A stretch of 59,853 bases of DNA from contig CALCYT010000035.1 of the NCBI GenBank assembly GCA_937906455.1, positions 1-59,853 of the forward strand, given 5' to 3'. Under the pieces are notes generated by a model. The model was not told the DNA's origin. It made no database searches and saw nothing but the letters and a program-made list of their open reading frames with translations. Of the stretch, positions 1 through 7,887 are shown one piece after another. The translations under genes were made by a program, and so were the position numbers. Origin of the DNA: an uncultured Bacteroidales bacterium (GTDB lineage: Bacteria > Bacteroidota > Bacteroidia > Bacteroidales > F082). Numbering within the stretch: the first letter of the stretch is position 1; each line of letters starts with the position of its first letter.

Positions 1-662
1 TGCTCCTGCTGCCACTGTTTTTCCACTTCGGAGCCGGGACGGGTGTAGAGATAGTCGCAGCAAGAATCGCCGGTCGCGAGGGTTTTGTCGCGGTGGAGGC
101 ACACGCCGATACGGTCGGCCACACCGTAGTCCGTCCTGCACATGATGGGGAGGATGTCCATGTGGCCGGTTCGCCGGGCCAGGGTGCAGAGGCCGCAGTT
201 GGTGAACTGAATCTTCAGGGAATCCGTGGTGGGGCCCTTCGCGTAACGGGTCACCCAGTTGTAGTCGGACTTGATCTGGTTGGCCTTGTCGATCTTCTTG
301 ATGTAGGCATCCTGGTATTTGTCCGTGAAAAACGGCGTGGAGGCGTACTTGCGGGCCATGATGGGGATATCATATGTGGCATTGCACATGCGGGAGTACA
401 GTTCCTCCGGCATCTTCCCGTAAAGCTCCTGAACCGCCTCGTAGAGCGAAAACCAGATAGCTCCGCCCACAAGGTTCATCTTCCAGCAGTTCTGTGCGTA
501 GCTGCCGATGGAGGGCGTGTCCTTCATCATCTGCCGGAAACGCCCGCGGGCGTTTTTGCGGATGGCCCTGCCGTTCCATTCGGGATGTTCCTTCAGAAGT
601 TCCTTAACGCAGGCCGATGCCATCACCGAGAACATCGCCCTGTCTATGATTCCGATTCTCAT
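1..662 (-). CDS. L-2-amino-thiazoline-4-carboxylate hydrolase family protein (partial, C-terminus beyond window)
   Basis: An open minus-strand frame starts at an ATG at 662 and runs off the left edge, giving about 220 visible residues. The visible C-terminal part has GVCLHRDKTLATGDSCCDY, which matches the conserved thiol-containing [T][L/I]A.GD.CCD.. motif of the ATC hydrolase family (PF14196). That family opens the thiazoline ring of L-2-amino-thiazoline-4-carboxylate in cysteine salvage and has many uncharacterised gut-bacterial members. Cys-rich segments (TNCGLCTLARR) precede the motif. The start overlaps the stop of the upstream 93-codon gene in an ATGA arrangement, so the two are translationally coupled in one operon with the flavodoxin/ferredoxin gene. 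The family call is fairly secure; the actual substrate is unknown. Confidence 0.7.
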   Translation of the reverse strand, partial: MRIGIIDRAMFSVMASACVKELLKEHPEWNGRAIRKNARGRFRQMMKDTPSIGSYAQNCWKMNLVGGAIWFSLYEAVQELYGKMPEELYSRMCNATYDIPIMARKYASTPFFTDKYQDAYIKKIDKANQIKSDYNWVTRYAKGPTTDSLKIQFTNCGLCTLARRTGHMDILPIMCRTDYGVADRIGVCLHRDKTLATGDSCCDYLYTRPGSEVEKQWQQE

Positions 663-940
663 ATACTTTTAGTTCTTTCCCAGACTTCTCCTTTCTTGTG
701 GCGGACAAAGCAGAAGTCGCACATCTGTCCGCCTTGGCACAGGGTCTGGGTGCGGATGAAGTCAATATTGTGCAGATTGCCGTAGTTGCCCTTGTCGGCA
801 TAGTCCTTTTCCGCGGCGATGAGCTCCGCCATTCGAGAAAGGGTGGCTTCCTGCTCCTTGGCGGACAACTTCCCATACAAAACGGCATGGCGGCCATTCA
901 TGACCATGTTGAGGGGTTTCTTTTTCATAAGGCAGTGCAT
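659..940 (-). CDS. Half-length ATC-hydrolase-like small protein
   Basis: The frame has 93 codons from an ATG at 940 that shares one base with the stop of the upstream gene (TAATG). Its own stop shares bases with the next start (ATGA). A second possible start is the ATG at 928 (MKKKPL). The C-terminal stretch IRTQTLCQGGQMCDFCF aligns by eye with the LHRDKTLATGDSCCDYLY motif of the following gene, with GD changed to GG. The roughly 130-residue N-terminal part of that family is missing. It could be a truncated paralogue kept for a regulatory or subunit role, or a decaying duplicate. The tight coupling on both sides argues that it is translated. It contains four Cys near the motif. Confidence 0.55.
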   Translation of the reverse strand: MHCLMKKKPLNMVMNGRHAVLYGKLSAKEQEATLSRMAELIAAEKDYADKGNYGNLHNIDFIRTQTLCQGGQMCDFCFVRHKKGEVWERTKSI

Positions 941-1860
941 TACAGCTGGCAATTCGCATCGATAATATCCTGCAGCGACACGTGGCTGTTGCGGTAGCGG
1001 GCGTGGCGGTTGGCCTCGCCGGCGGTGAGGTAAATGGCCTTCTGCGGACAGTTCTGGGCGCAGGCGAAGCAGTGCTCGCAGTCGCCGGAGGTCTCTGCTT
1101 TTCCATCGACGATGCGATAGTTGCCCCACGGGCAGACCTTCGTGCAGATGCCGCAGCCCACGCAGTCGCTGGTGATGGTGAACTGCTCGCGGGCCTCGAC
1201 GGGGAAGGTAGGGCCGTGCTCGAAGTTGGGTACCGAGCGGCGCGTGAAGGTGACATGCCGCGCCACGTCGTCCACCTGTTGGGCAATCTGCTCCTCGATG
1301 TGCTTCGACGGGTCGAGGGCCACCTGACGGTTCATATCGAAGCCGGGCAGCCAGTTATCGACCATGATGATGGCGTTGACATAGTCGGGCGTGATGCCGT
1401 TGTCGCGGCAGAGCTTCGTGAAGATTTTCGGGGCTGTGTCACAGTTGCAGCCGTAGGTGAGGATGCCGAAGAAATAGCTGCAAGTGAAGGTCGATTTGCG
1501 TATGAACTCCTGCACCATCACGGGCGGCTTCTGCCAATAGATGGGATAGACGATGCCGATCTCGTCGGCCTCCCAGCGCATCAGGCCGTGGCCGTGTTGC
1601 TTCATCACCTGCGGGATGCTCAGCGGCTCGCTGCTGAACTGCCGCGCCACGTAGAGGTCGTTGCCAGTGGCGGTGAAATAGAATACCAATCGTTTATGTT
1701 CCATCTCGTTAGTACCATTTTTTTCTTCTTCCTTGGTCCAATCTGGCCTGAACGCGCTTGAGAGCAAAGCACCGCCACCGGCAAGGACGACGGCGGCACC
1801 GACGCCCAATCCGACTCGTTTCAGGAACTCCCGACGGGAAAAGCCTTGGTTTTCTTTCAT
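940..1860 (-). CDS. Tat-signal EFR1-type flavodoxin/ferredoxin protein
   Basis: This 306-residue protein begins with a twin-arginine signal (SRREFLKRV at 8-16, then a hydrophobic stretch to about 37), which predicts export or membrane anchoring. A flavodoxin-like segment follows (VFYFTATGND near residue 60, the FMN-phosphate loop). At the C-terminus are two 4Fe-4S ferredoxin motifs, CVGCGICTKVCP and CEHCFACAQNCP. This order is that of EFR1-family ferrodoxins, electron carriers of unknown partner common in anaerobes. Flavodoxin-ferredoxin fusions are usually cytoplasmic, so the Tat leader is unusual. It is the first gene of a three-gene coupled operon with two ATC-hydrolase-family genes, which suggests a redox step linked to a thiol or thiazoline substrate (inference). 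A near-consensus minus-strand promoter (TATCTTCG) lies at 1880-1887. Confidence 0.8.
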   Translation of the reverse strand: MKENQGFSRREFLKRVGLGVGAAVVLAGGGALLSSAFRPDWTKEEEKNGTNEMEHKRLVFYFTATGNDLYVARQFSSEPLSIPQVMKQHGHGLMRWEADEIGIVYPIYWQKPPVMVQEFIRKSTFTCSYFFGILTYGCNCDTAPKIFTKLCRDNGITPDYVNAIIMVDNWLPGFDMNRQVALDPSKHIEEQIAQQVDDVARHVTFTRRSVPNFEHGPTFPVEAREQFTITSDCVGCGICTKVCPWGNYRIVDGKAETSGDCEHCFACAQNCPQKAIYLTAGEANRHARYRNSHVSLQDIIDANCQL

Positions 1861-1921
1861 AGATTACTTAATTATTCCGCGAAGATACGACAAATTTTGC
1901 CAACTGCTGGCGTTTATTTGT

Positions 1922-1929
1922 TATCTTTG
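1922..1929 (+). promoter_or_regulatory. Bacteroidota -7 box TATCTTTG in front of a dead gene
   Basis: TATCTTTG fits the TAnnTTTG -7 consensus exactly and is followed 41 bases later by the ATG of the truncated GyrI-like gene. No other gene lies in the correct position, so the promoter appears orphaned. Confidence 0.55.
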
Positions 1930-1970
1930 CAAAAATTTTATTGACTGACATTCGACAAAATCGACCGCAA

Positions 1971-2039
1971 ATGGCTTTTGACTATAAGAAAGAATACTTG
2001 GTAATCAACAAAATACTAACCCACAAAAAACCCGCTTAG
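1971..2039 (+). pseudogene. Truncated GyrI-like domain gene (N-terminal stub)
   Basis: A 22-codon frame begins MAFDYKKEY and then changes to unrelated residues (LVINKILTHKKPA) before a stop. MAFDYKKEY is the usual opening of GyrI-like small-molecule-binding proteins of about 200 residues found in Bacteroidota and Firmicutes. The rest of the gene is gone, and the 200 bases up to bcp hold no recognisable remainder. The simplest reading is a deletion that left the promoter and the first nine codons. The recognition rests on a short sequence only. Confidence 0.45.
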
Positions 2040-2205
2040 AAGGCATAAAGAATCCACACCGAAGGCAAATGATTTGTGTACATCAATCCAGACGGACAAT
2101 TTCTTTCCAACATTGGCTTCGTCAAAGTTGTCTGCGGTTGGTGTTGGTGAAGTGACAGAACGTATGACGTGAAACCTACAAGGCACGTGTTTCACAGAAA
2201 TTTTA

Positions 2206-2213
2206 TAACTTTG
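2206..2213 (+). promoter_or_regulatory. Promoter -7 box (TAACTTTG) of bcp
   Basis: TAACTTTG matches TAnnTTTG and lies 26 bases before the first ATG of bcp. No clear TTTG -33 element is seen at the usual spacing. Confidence 0.6.
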
Positions 2214-2238
2214 CACCCGAAAGTAATCCATTGATAAC

Positions 2239-2694
2239 ATGATGAATATTGGAGACAAGGCGCCCGAGATTCTGGGCAAAGACGAACAGGGACGGGACAT
2301 ACGTCTGAGCGACTATCGCGGCAGGAAATTAGTACTGTATTTCTATCCGAAGGACAACACGAGCGGCTGTACGGCAGAGGCCTGCAGCCTGCGCGACCAT
2401 TACGGCGAACTGCAAGCAGCAGGATATGAGGTGGTTGGCGTAAGTAAGGATTCGGCAGCATCGCACTTGAAGTTTAAGGAAAAACACGCCTTACCCTTCC
2501 CGCTGATTGCCGATGTGGACCACACGCTCCTAAAGGCGATGGGTGCATGGGGCGAGAAAACCATGTACGGCAAGAAGGTGACAGGAACCATCCGAACCAC
2601 CTTCGTTATCAACGAGGAGGGCATCATTGAGCAGATTATGCAGGGCAAGCAAATCAACACCAAGGAACACGCCGGACAGATACTGAACCAATGA
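2239..2694 (+). CDS. bcp: Thioredoxin-dependent thiol peroxidase (Bcp/PrxQ)
   Basis: This 151-residue peroxiredoxin of the AhpC/TSA fold reduces hydroperoxides in the cytoplasm with thioredoxin as electron donor. The peroxidatic Cys44 sits in YPKDNTSGCTAEAC and the resolving Cys49 lies five residues later, the arrangement that defines the BCP/PrxQ subgroup. Length and order (LYFYPKDNT, GVSKDS, RTTFVI) are normal. Two adjacent ATGs (2239 and 2242) are possible starts; MNIGDKAPE from 2242 would be the more usual N-terminus. The gene is monocistronic with its own promoter and reads away from the operon to its left. Confidence 0.93.
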   Translation: MMNIGDKAPEILGKDEQGRDIRLSDYRGRKLVLYFYPKDNTSGCTAEACSLRDHYGELQAAGYEVVGVSKDSAASHLKFKEKHALPFPLIADVDHTLLKAMGAWGEKTMYGKKVTGTIRTTFVINEEGIIEQIMQGKQINTKEHAGQILNQ

Positions 2695-3312
2695 TTTTTT
2701 CCGAAATGGCCGTTTCACACGTCCCAAATCGGATATGGATTGTATCAAGTGACACCCTAAGAATGAGAACGTTGCGTAAGTGATGCCTTGGAATTACACC
2801 CTCCGGCCCATCTCGTAGGCTTCCATGTAGGCGGGCGTGGATTATTCCATCATATTTGCTATCTTTGCACTTCAATCTGAACATGATTGCAGTATTCAAT
2901 TGATAATCAAATGGCAGTTCGCATCACATCATTACAACGACTTCAGTCCGATAATGGATGCAATAAGGGTCGTCAGGAAGAAGAGCTTCCAGAAAGTGGC
3001 CGGCTCGTGGAAGATGAAGTGTGGGAGAGTACACCTCACCACATCATTCCAATCAACCACAATGGTATGGAATTTTCAGCCGGATAATCAGTGTTGTCGC
3101 GCAACACATAATCCGCATGCTTGGGAAAATTTCCATTACAGGAATATTTTTCAAAAATTTTTCCTGTCACAGGAACAAAACGGCCATATTTTTTTCTATG
3201 GATTGTTGGTCATGGAGTCGCTTTTTGATACATTGGCCGCAATATGCGAAAGCGGCGTGTTAGGAAAAATGAGGCGGCTTGAGGCGGTGACGGAGGAAGA
3301 GTATGTTTTCGT
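2695..3312. other. Gene-free stretch with promoter-like box, gene debris and repeat copy A
   Basis: There is no convincing gene here. A TATCTTTG box lies at 2860-2867, followed by short unrecognised frames. A minus-strand tail without a start codon (STPAYMEAYEMGRRV, stop at about 2794) may be the end of a lost gene. From 3023 the sequence becomes the first copy of the 158-bp repeat that recurs upstream of the ATPase gene. The short frame that ends at 3355, inside the ATPase gene, was not recognised. Confidence 0.5.
3023..3180. repeat. 158-bp direct repeat, copy A
   Basis: This stretch matches 4752-4909 at a constant offset of 1,729 bases. I see only three differences (at 3030, 3060 and 3177) over 158 positions. 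It contains the inverted repeat GTGTTG-TCGCG-CAACAC, a flanking pair ATTCCA/TGGAAT, and the palindrome TTCCTGTCACAGGAA (3161-3175) preceded by its degenerate form TTCCATTACAGGAA (3131-3144). It lies 3' of the ATPase gene. Confidence 0.9.
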
Positions 3313-4644
3313 TCACATCAGTTCCGACAGGATTCTTTTCAGTTGCCCCACATAGTAAAACGGCAGGTTGACGAGACGAAACGGCTTTCCCGACAAGGTT
3401 CTTACATTGTCAACAGAATAGCGTCCTGTCCAGACTCGTACAGCAATGTCGTGCGGAGTACGGTCCATGAATTGGTGTAACGAACGCAGTTTTGAATTGG
3501 TGCCGCTTTTCACCTCTATGGGAATCACCTTGTTGCCGAACTGATATACGAAATCGACCTCCGACGAGGCGTCCGCCCTGTCACGCACCCAATAGTTGCG
3601 AAACACACCGAACTCGAAGTTCCCTGACACCAACTCCTGTGCCACAATATGTTCGGCAATACGTCCTTTCCAAACGGACATTATGTCTTCAACATTGAAT
3701 ATCTCGTTTCTGACACCGGCACAATAGTTTACCAATCCTGTGTCGAGCCATATCAGCTTTGGCTTCCGGCGAAGGTTTGGAATCAGAGGTATCCGCTCTG
3801 CCGTGACGGGATAGACCAATTCGAGCAGCAACGCACGCTCGACAGTACGCAACGCTTCGCCCATTTCACGTGACCGGTAGTTGCTCTCGGCAAAATTGTT
3901 AAAACTTATGGGTTCGGCGGCGTATGCCCATCCCTGTCTAAGTATATGCCGTATGACGGCAGCCATCGTTTTGTTTTGCGCATATTTCTGCACATCGTCT
4001 GAATAGGCGTTCAGAAAAGTGCTGTAAATTTGATTCACTGCCAGGACATCGCGCCGTTCAGAATATTTCATTATGGCCTCAGGCATACCTCCCACCAACA
4101 CATAATTGAGGAAATGGTTCATAAGCCTTTCGTGGATGGCGTCACCTGCCAGTCCCCTGACGACCTCGGCGTCATATTCTTCACCGATGCCGTTCAGGAA
4201 CTCCAAAAAGGAACACGGACGCAAAGTCATATACTCAACACGTCCTACAGGAAATGAGACGTGGGTATCTATGAGTGTTTCGAGAAGAGAACCGGCAGCA
4301 ACCACATAGAGCGAGGGTGCATCTTCCTTGAAATAGCGCAATAGGCGAACCGCATCGGGAGAGTTCTGTATCTCGTCAATAAACAGCAATGTTTTCCCGT
4401 CGCTCTTTTGTTTGCGGCAGTGGATATGTATTCTGTCTATCAATGTCGGAATGTCATCCTCGACAAACAGATTGCAGTCCCTTTTCCGGTCAAGATTAAG
4501 GTACAGATAATTGTCGAATCCTTCAGAGAAGTGGTCTATCAGGGTGGTCTTCCCCACCTGTCTTGCGCCCCGAAGAATCAAGGGCTTGTGGTCCGTAGAA
4601 TTCTTCCATTTTTCAAGATACTGTAATGCAGTGCGATATATCAT
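3313..4644 (-). CDS. AAA ATPase with DUF4143 C-terminal domain
   Basis: This 443-residue protein has an N-terminal AAA_14 ATPase domain, with Walker A GARQVGKTT at 26-34, Walker B LLFIDEIQ at about 87-94 and a sensor-like AAGSLL. The C-terminal DUF4143 domain has a PD-(D/E)XK-like signature (SEVDFVYQFG...IPIEVKSG, residues 361-381, with E362, D364, E377 and K379). This family is highly expanded and mobile in Bacteroidota and is of unproven function, often found near defence genes and toxin-antitoxin loci. It has its own promoter (4678-4685) and lies exactly between two near-identical 158-bp direct repeats, which suggests it moved or was duplicated as a unit. It is full length with no sign of decay. 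Confidence 0.85.
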   Translation of the reverse strand: MIYRTALQYLEKWKNSTDHKPLILRGARQVGKTTLIDHFSEGFDNYLYLNLDRKRDCNLFVEDDIPTLIDRIHIHCRKQKSDGKTLLFIDEIQNSPDAVRLLRYFKEDAPSLYVVAAGSLLETLIDTHVSFPVGRVEYMTLRPCSFLEFLNGIGEEYDAEVVRGLAGDAIHERLMNHFLNYVLVGGMPEAIMKYSERRDVLAVNQIYSTFLNAYSDDVQKYAQNKTMAAVIRHILRQGWAYAAEPISFNNFAESNYRSREMGEALRTVERALLLELVYPVTAERIPLIPNLRRKPKLIWLDTGLVNYCAGVRNEIFNVEDIMSVWKGRIAEHIVAQELVSGNFEFGVFRNYWVRDRADASSEVDFVYQFGNKVIPIEVKSGTNSKLRSLHQFMDRTPHDIAVRVWTGRYSVDNVRTLSGKPFRLVNLPFYYVGQLKRILSELM

Positions 4645-4677
4645 TATCTATTAATTATTATTGTCTTGTTTTGGGTG

Positions 4678-4685
4678 CAAAAATA
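4678..4685 (-). promoter_or_regulatory. Promoter -7 box of the DUF4143 ATPase
   Basis: On the minus strand the sequence reads TATTTTTG, an exact TAnnTTTG match. It is 33 bases upstream of the ATPase start at 4644. Confidence 0.6.
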
Positions 4686-4751
4686 CAACTTTTTTGTAAC
4701 AGATTGGCATATACTTTGATTTTTTTTGTATCATATTGGGATATGTGCATC

Positions 4752-4909
4752 GGGAGAGAACACCTCACCACATCATTCCAATCAACCATAATGGTATGGA
4801 ATTTTCAGCCGGATAATCAGTGTTGTCGCGCAACACATAATCCGCATGCTTGGGAAAATTTCCATTACAGGAATATTTTTCAAAAATTTTTCCTGTCACA
4901 GGAACGAAA
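4752..4909. repeat. 158-bp direct repeat, copy B
   Basis: This is the second copy of the sequence at 3023-3180, in the same orientation, between the ATPase promoter region and the 3' end of res. It includes TTCCATTACAGGAA (4860-4873) and TTCCTGTCACAGGAA (4890-4904). A third related palindrome, TTTCTGTGACAGGAA (4922-4936), lies just outside the repeat. Confidence 0.9.
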
Positions 4910-5004
4910 TAGTCAAATTTGTTTCTGTGACAGGAATCTTCGGAAATTGTACAATATTCTGCGAAAGTTAGCATCGAAGTGCGAATTTGCGCTGATTTAC
5001 AAGG

Positions 5005-7887
5005 TTATTCAAACAATCTTCCCGTAACCTCGGTGGCCGATACCTTACAGAGCCTCGCCACATCCATGAACGTGGCGCCGTTCGATGACCAGACATAGAA
5101 GTTGTCTTCACCCAACAGCATATAACACCATTCTCGGTTCATGCGAGCCTCGGTGGGCAACCGGTTGATTTTCTTGCACCATTCCAGTATTGCCAACTGT
5201 TTCCGCTTCACATTAGCATCAGCAATTTTGTCGTCGCCCTTGGTTTCCACGATATAGATTCCTTCGTCAGTGCATACCATGAAATCGGGATGATAGGAGG
5301 CCAACAAACCATCCTCCCGAATGTAGAAGCCTTTCGCGAAATCGTGCTGGCTCTCGTTGATTTTCAGGAAACGCCACACATCGGCATCCTTGTCCAAAAA
5401 TTCCATGAAACGTTTTTCCAATTCGCCTTTGGACGACGGATAATTCATCCGCTCGTATATCACCTTTTGCAACGCCAACGAGAAACTCTCGCGCATCCGC
5501 AGCACCGGAACCGACGAGAACCATATCTTCTCCACTACGGCCTCGCTGCTTGTCACGTTCTCCTGCATCTTGTGGATGGCGACACTCAACTCCTTGATGA
5601 TATGCTGGGTGACGATGGCATTTTTCGATAACAGAATCTTCCAGTCGTTGCCGTTGAATGGGTTGAACGTCTGCCCGAAAAGCCGTGTCCGAATATAGAC
5701 ATCCATAGCACGGACGATATCCATCTCGTTGATTTGCAAGGTCGGCAGGGCTTTTCCGCCCACGCGGTTCACACGCATCGTGATGGTGCGCAGCATCTTT
5801 TGCAGGTATTCGTTGTAGGACGTTGCCGTGAACAGGTCGGCCTTGACTTCATACTTGCCGAATGTGGTGGATGAAAGTATCGATTCGGAATAGAAGGTTT
5901 CGCCTTCGGAGGCCAAAAAGTGGCGCAACTGCTCCAACGGGAAAAGCGTGAATGGCTCCAAATCATTCACATCGATGGTTGAGGTTGCCATTTCCTCTTC
6001 GGCCTCGCGGATAAGGATGGGCCAGAACAGGTCGTAATCCTCATAGTTCTCCTTCAAGCCCACCTTGATAAGGTCGCCCGTGACGTTGGAACCGCTTAAA
6101 TCTTCTTCCTCAATGGCTGCCAGACCTTCGCTCAGCAGGTCGTCATAGAACCGCTGGAAAGCAGGATGCTCGATGATGGACAGCATGTCCAAATATGACT
6201 TCGGATGCTCCTTGCGCACCAACACGGCCTTGCGGTTTTCCTCTTTCTCCTCCTGGTATTCCGGTTCGCGCCACATCAGGCGAAGGCCGCGGCCAATGGT
6301 CTGTTCCAGCAAGATGGATGCCGACGACGCCCTCAACGGCACGATGACACAGATGTTGTTCACGTCAAAACCCTCGCGCAGCATCAAGACGGAGACAATC
6401 ACCTTGGGCCGGGCGTATCTGTCGATGTTGAACAGCTTTTCCTTGATTTGCAGCCACTCGTCGGGTTTCACCTCACCCTGCTTGTTGCTGTCGATGGGCA
6501 AAATGTCTTCTTTGGGCAGTCCCTCACCCTCCAGAAACTCGGTCACGAAGGGCGTAACGGAAGTGTCTTCGCACACCACCATCATCTTCGGTCGTTTCTC
6601 ATCGTTGATGTTGGAGAAACCCTGTTCCAAGATGGCGAGTTTGGTCAGTCCGGCGCGAAGCATCAAACGCTGGCCTTCGCTCAAGCCGACCACTTTGTTC
6701 CGTTCGTCACGGACGGCCTTATAGTCGAGATGCTCCAAATCGGTGAGTTCCTGGCGTTTGTCCAACAGCAAGGTCTTGACCAAACCTTTCTTCATGGCGG
6801 CGGTCAAGTCGAAGTCAACGACGATATGCGGGAAATAGTGTTTCCTGACTCTTTGACCTGTTCCCGAAGTGGAATAGGGCGTGGCGGAAAAGTCAATCTG
6901 ATAGAACTTGGTCTTGTGTTTTGCGATGAAGTCCAGCCCTTTCTGCCATTCCACCTCCTCAATCTCGCCTGCCACCTTGCTTTCGTGGATGTGGTGCGCC
7001 TCGTCGTTGATGACCATCAGGTCGGGCAGCGAAGCCAAGTAGTCGAGTTCGTTGCCGCGCAGGTAGGCGTTGTCCAAGGTGTCCAAGGCGTTCCCCGCCG
7101 AAGTGCCCGGCCGGGCCGGCAGTAGGTCGTTGATGATGGCCGGAGCGGAGTCTTCGTCCACCGTTTCCTCGTCATCGCCACTCATGAAGAGGTGCCAATT
7201 GGTGAGGGCCACCAACCCGTCGCCCGTCACCTTGCGTCCGATGCCGTCTTCCTTGCTCACCACATTGTTTTGGAGGAAGCTGAAGACTTCGGCGCGATAG
7301 GCAGGCGGGATGAAAAGTGCCTCAAACTTGCGGAAGTCGTTGGTCATGGGGTCACGCTCGGTGCCTCCACCCGCTTTCAGACGGCCTTTGAAGGCATCCA
7401 ACAGGCGGTCGTAAACCACTAATCCGGGTGCCACAACGAGGAAACGTTGCGTGTAGGGCGTCTCATTCGCCGCCACGCTGTCAAGATGGCGGGCGTTCAG
7501 CATCTGCCAGAGCAGCAGGGCGTGCATCACCCACGTCTTTCCCGTGCCCGTGGCCATCTTGACGGCATATTTCGGGAAGGCGTATTTCGGCTTCGAGAGC
7601 AAACCGAGGTCGGCGACGGGCAGCAGGTCGGGGACAACCGCTTTGTAGATGTCCGTCACATTGCTGACTTTCAGCACTTCGTGCAGATAAATCACATTCA
7701 GGATGGCCTGCCGCTGGCCTTCGTGGAAGTTGATGCCGCGCTCGTTGATGAACGGCTCACAGAACCAGAAGCGAAGTAGCTCGGCGGTGATGGGCGACAC
7801 ATGCTCCAACATCTCGCCTGTGGCGAACGACTCGCTCACCTTGGCGGTCAGCCTCGCCGCCAATTCCAATGGGATTTCCTTGCTCAT
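5005..7887 (-). CDS. res: Type III restriction-modification system, restriction subunit Res
   Basis: This 960-residue protein is the ATP-dependent translocase and nuclease subunit that partners Mod to cleave unmethylated DNA. An SF2 helicase core is visible, with motif I MATGTGKT (111-118), a DEAH box (INDEAHHIHE, DEAH at 295-298), the SATPYS motif and the late-core QTIGRGLR. The C-terminal PD-(D/E)XK endonuclease is at about 866-884 (HPDFMVCTDEG...VETKG, with D868, E881 and K883). Length is normal for Res. The start overlaps the mod stop by four bases (ATGA), so expression is coupled to mod. All catalytic motifs are intact, so the system is predicted to be active. Confidence 0.93.
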   Translation of the reverse strand: MSKEIPLELAARLTAKVSESFATGEMLEHVSPITAELLRFWFCEPFINERGINFHEGQRQAILNVIYLHEVLKVSNVTDIYKAVVPDLLPVADLGLLSKPKYAFPKYAVKMATGTGKTWVMHALLLWQMLNARHLDSVAANETPYTQRFLVVAPGLVVYDRLLDAFKGRLKAGGGTERDPMTNDFRKFEALFIPPAYRAEVFSFLQNNVVSKEDGIGRKVTGDGLVALTNWHLFMSGDDEETVDEDSAPAIINDLLPARPGTSAGNALDTLDNAYLRGNELDYLASLPDLMVINDEAHHIHESKVAGEIEEVEWQKGLDFIAKHKTKFYQIDFSATPYSTSGTGQRVRKHYFPHIVVDFDLTAAMKKGLVKTLLLDKRQELTDLEHLDYKAVRDERNKVVGLSEGQRLMLRAGLTKLAILEQGFSNINDEKRPKMMVVCEDTSVTPFVTEFLEGEGLPKEDILPIDSNKQGEVKPDEWLQIKEKLFNIDRYARPKVIVSVLMLREGFDVNNICVIVPLRASSASILLEQTIGRGLRLMWREPEYQEEKEENRKAVLVRKEHPKSYLDMLSIIEHPAFQRFYDDLLSEGLAAIEEEDLSGSNVTGDLIKVGLKENYEDYDLFWPILIREAEEEMATSTIDVNDLEPFTLFPLEQLRHFLASEGETFYSESILSSTTFGKYEVKADLFTATSYNEYLQKMLRTITMRVNRVGGKALPTLQINEMDIVRAMDVYIRTRLFGQTFNPFNGNDWKILLSKNAIVTQHIIKELSVAIHKMQENVTSSEAVVEKIWFSSVPVLRMRESFSLALQKVIYERMNYPSSKGELEKRFMEFLDKDADVWRFLKINESQHDFAKGFYIREDGLLASYHPDFMVCTDEGIYIVETKGDDKIADANVKRKQLAILEWCKKINRLPTEARMNREWCYMLLGEDNFYVWSSNGATFMDVARLCKVSATEVTGRLFE

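Larger units (their letters stand above)
4645..5004. other. Regulatory spacer upstream of the ATPase gene
   Basis: This gap holds the ATPase promoter, two related AT-rich segments just upstream of it (GTAACAGATTGGCATATAC and GTATCATATTGGGATATG), repeat copy B, and a run of three TTCCTGT-like palindromes. No coding frame is supported. Confidence 0.6.

Noticed and set aside
93..1761. Long plus-strand open frames opposite the ATC-hydrolase and ferredoxin genes
   Set aside because: They lie antisense to recognisable genes in GC-rich sequence, lack family motifs, and have the composition of shadow frames.
2794..2899. Minus-strand tail STPAYMEAYEMGRRV as the end of a lost gene
   Set aside because: There is a stop codon just upstream and no start; too short to name a family, so it is only mentioned in the spacer entry.
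2837..3355. Plus-strand frame across repeat copy A
   Set aside because: It crosses the 158-bp repeat, and the same repeat gives an unrelated frame at 4626-5027, so the frame is a by-product of the repeat.
6205..7779. Several plus-strand open frames opposite res
   Set aside because: They are antisense to an intact, well-recognised restriction subunit; His- and Val-rich shadow composition.
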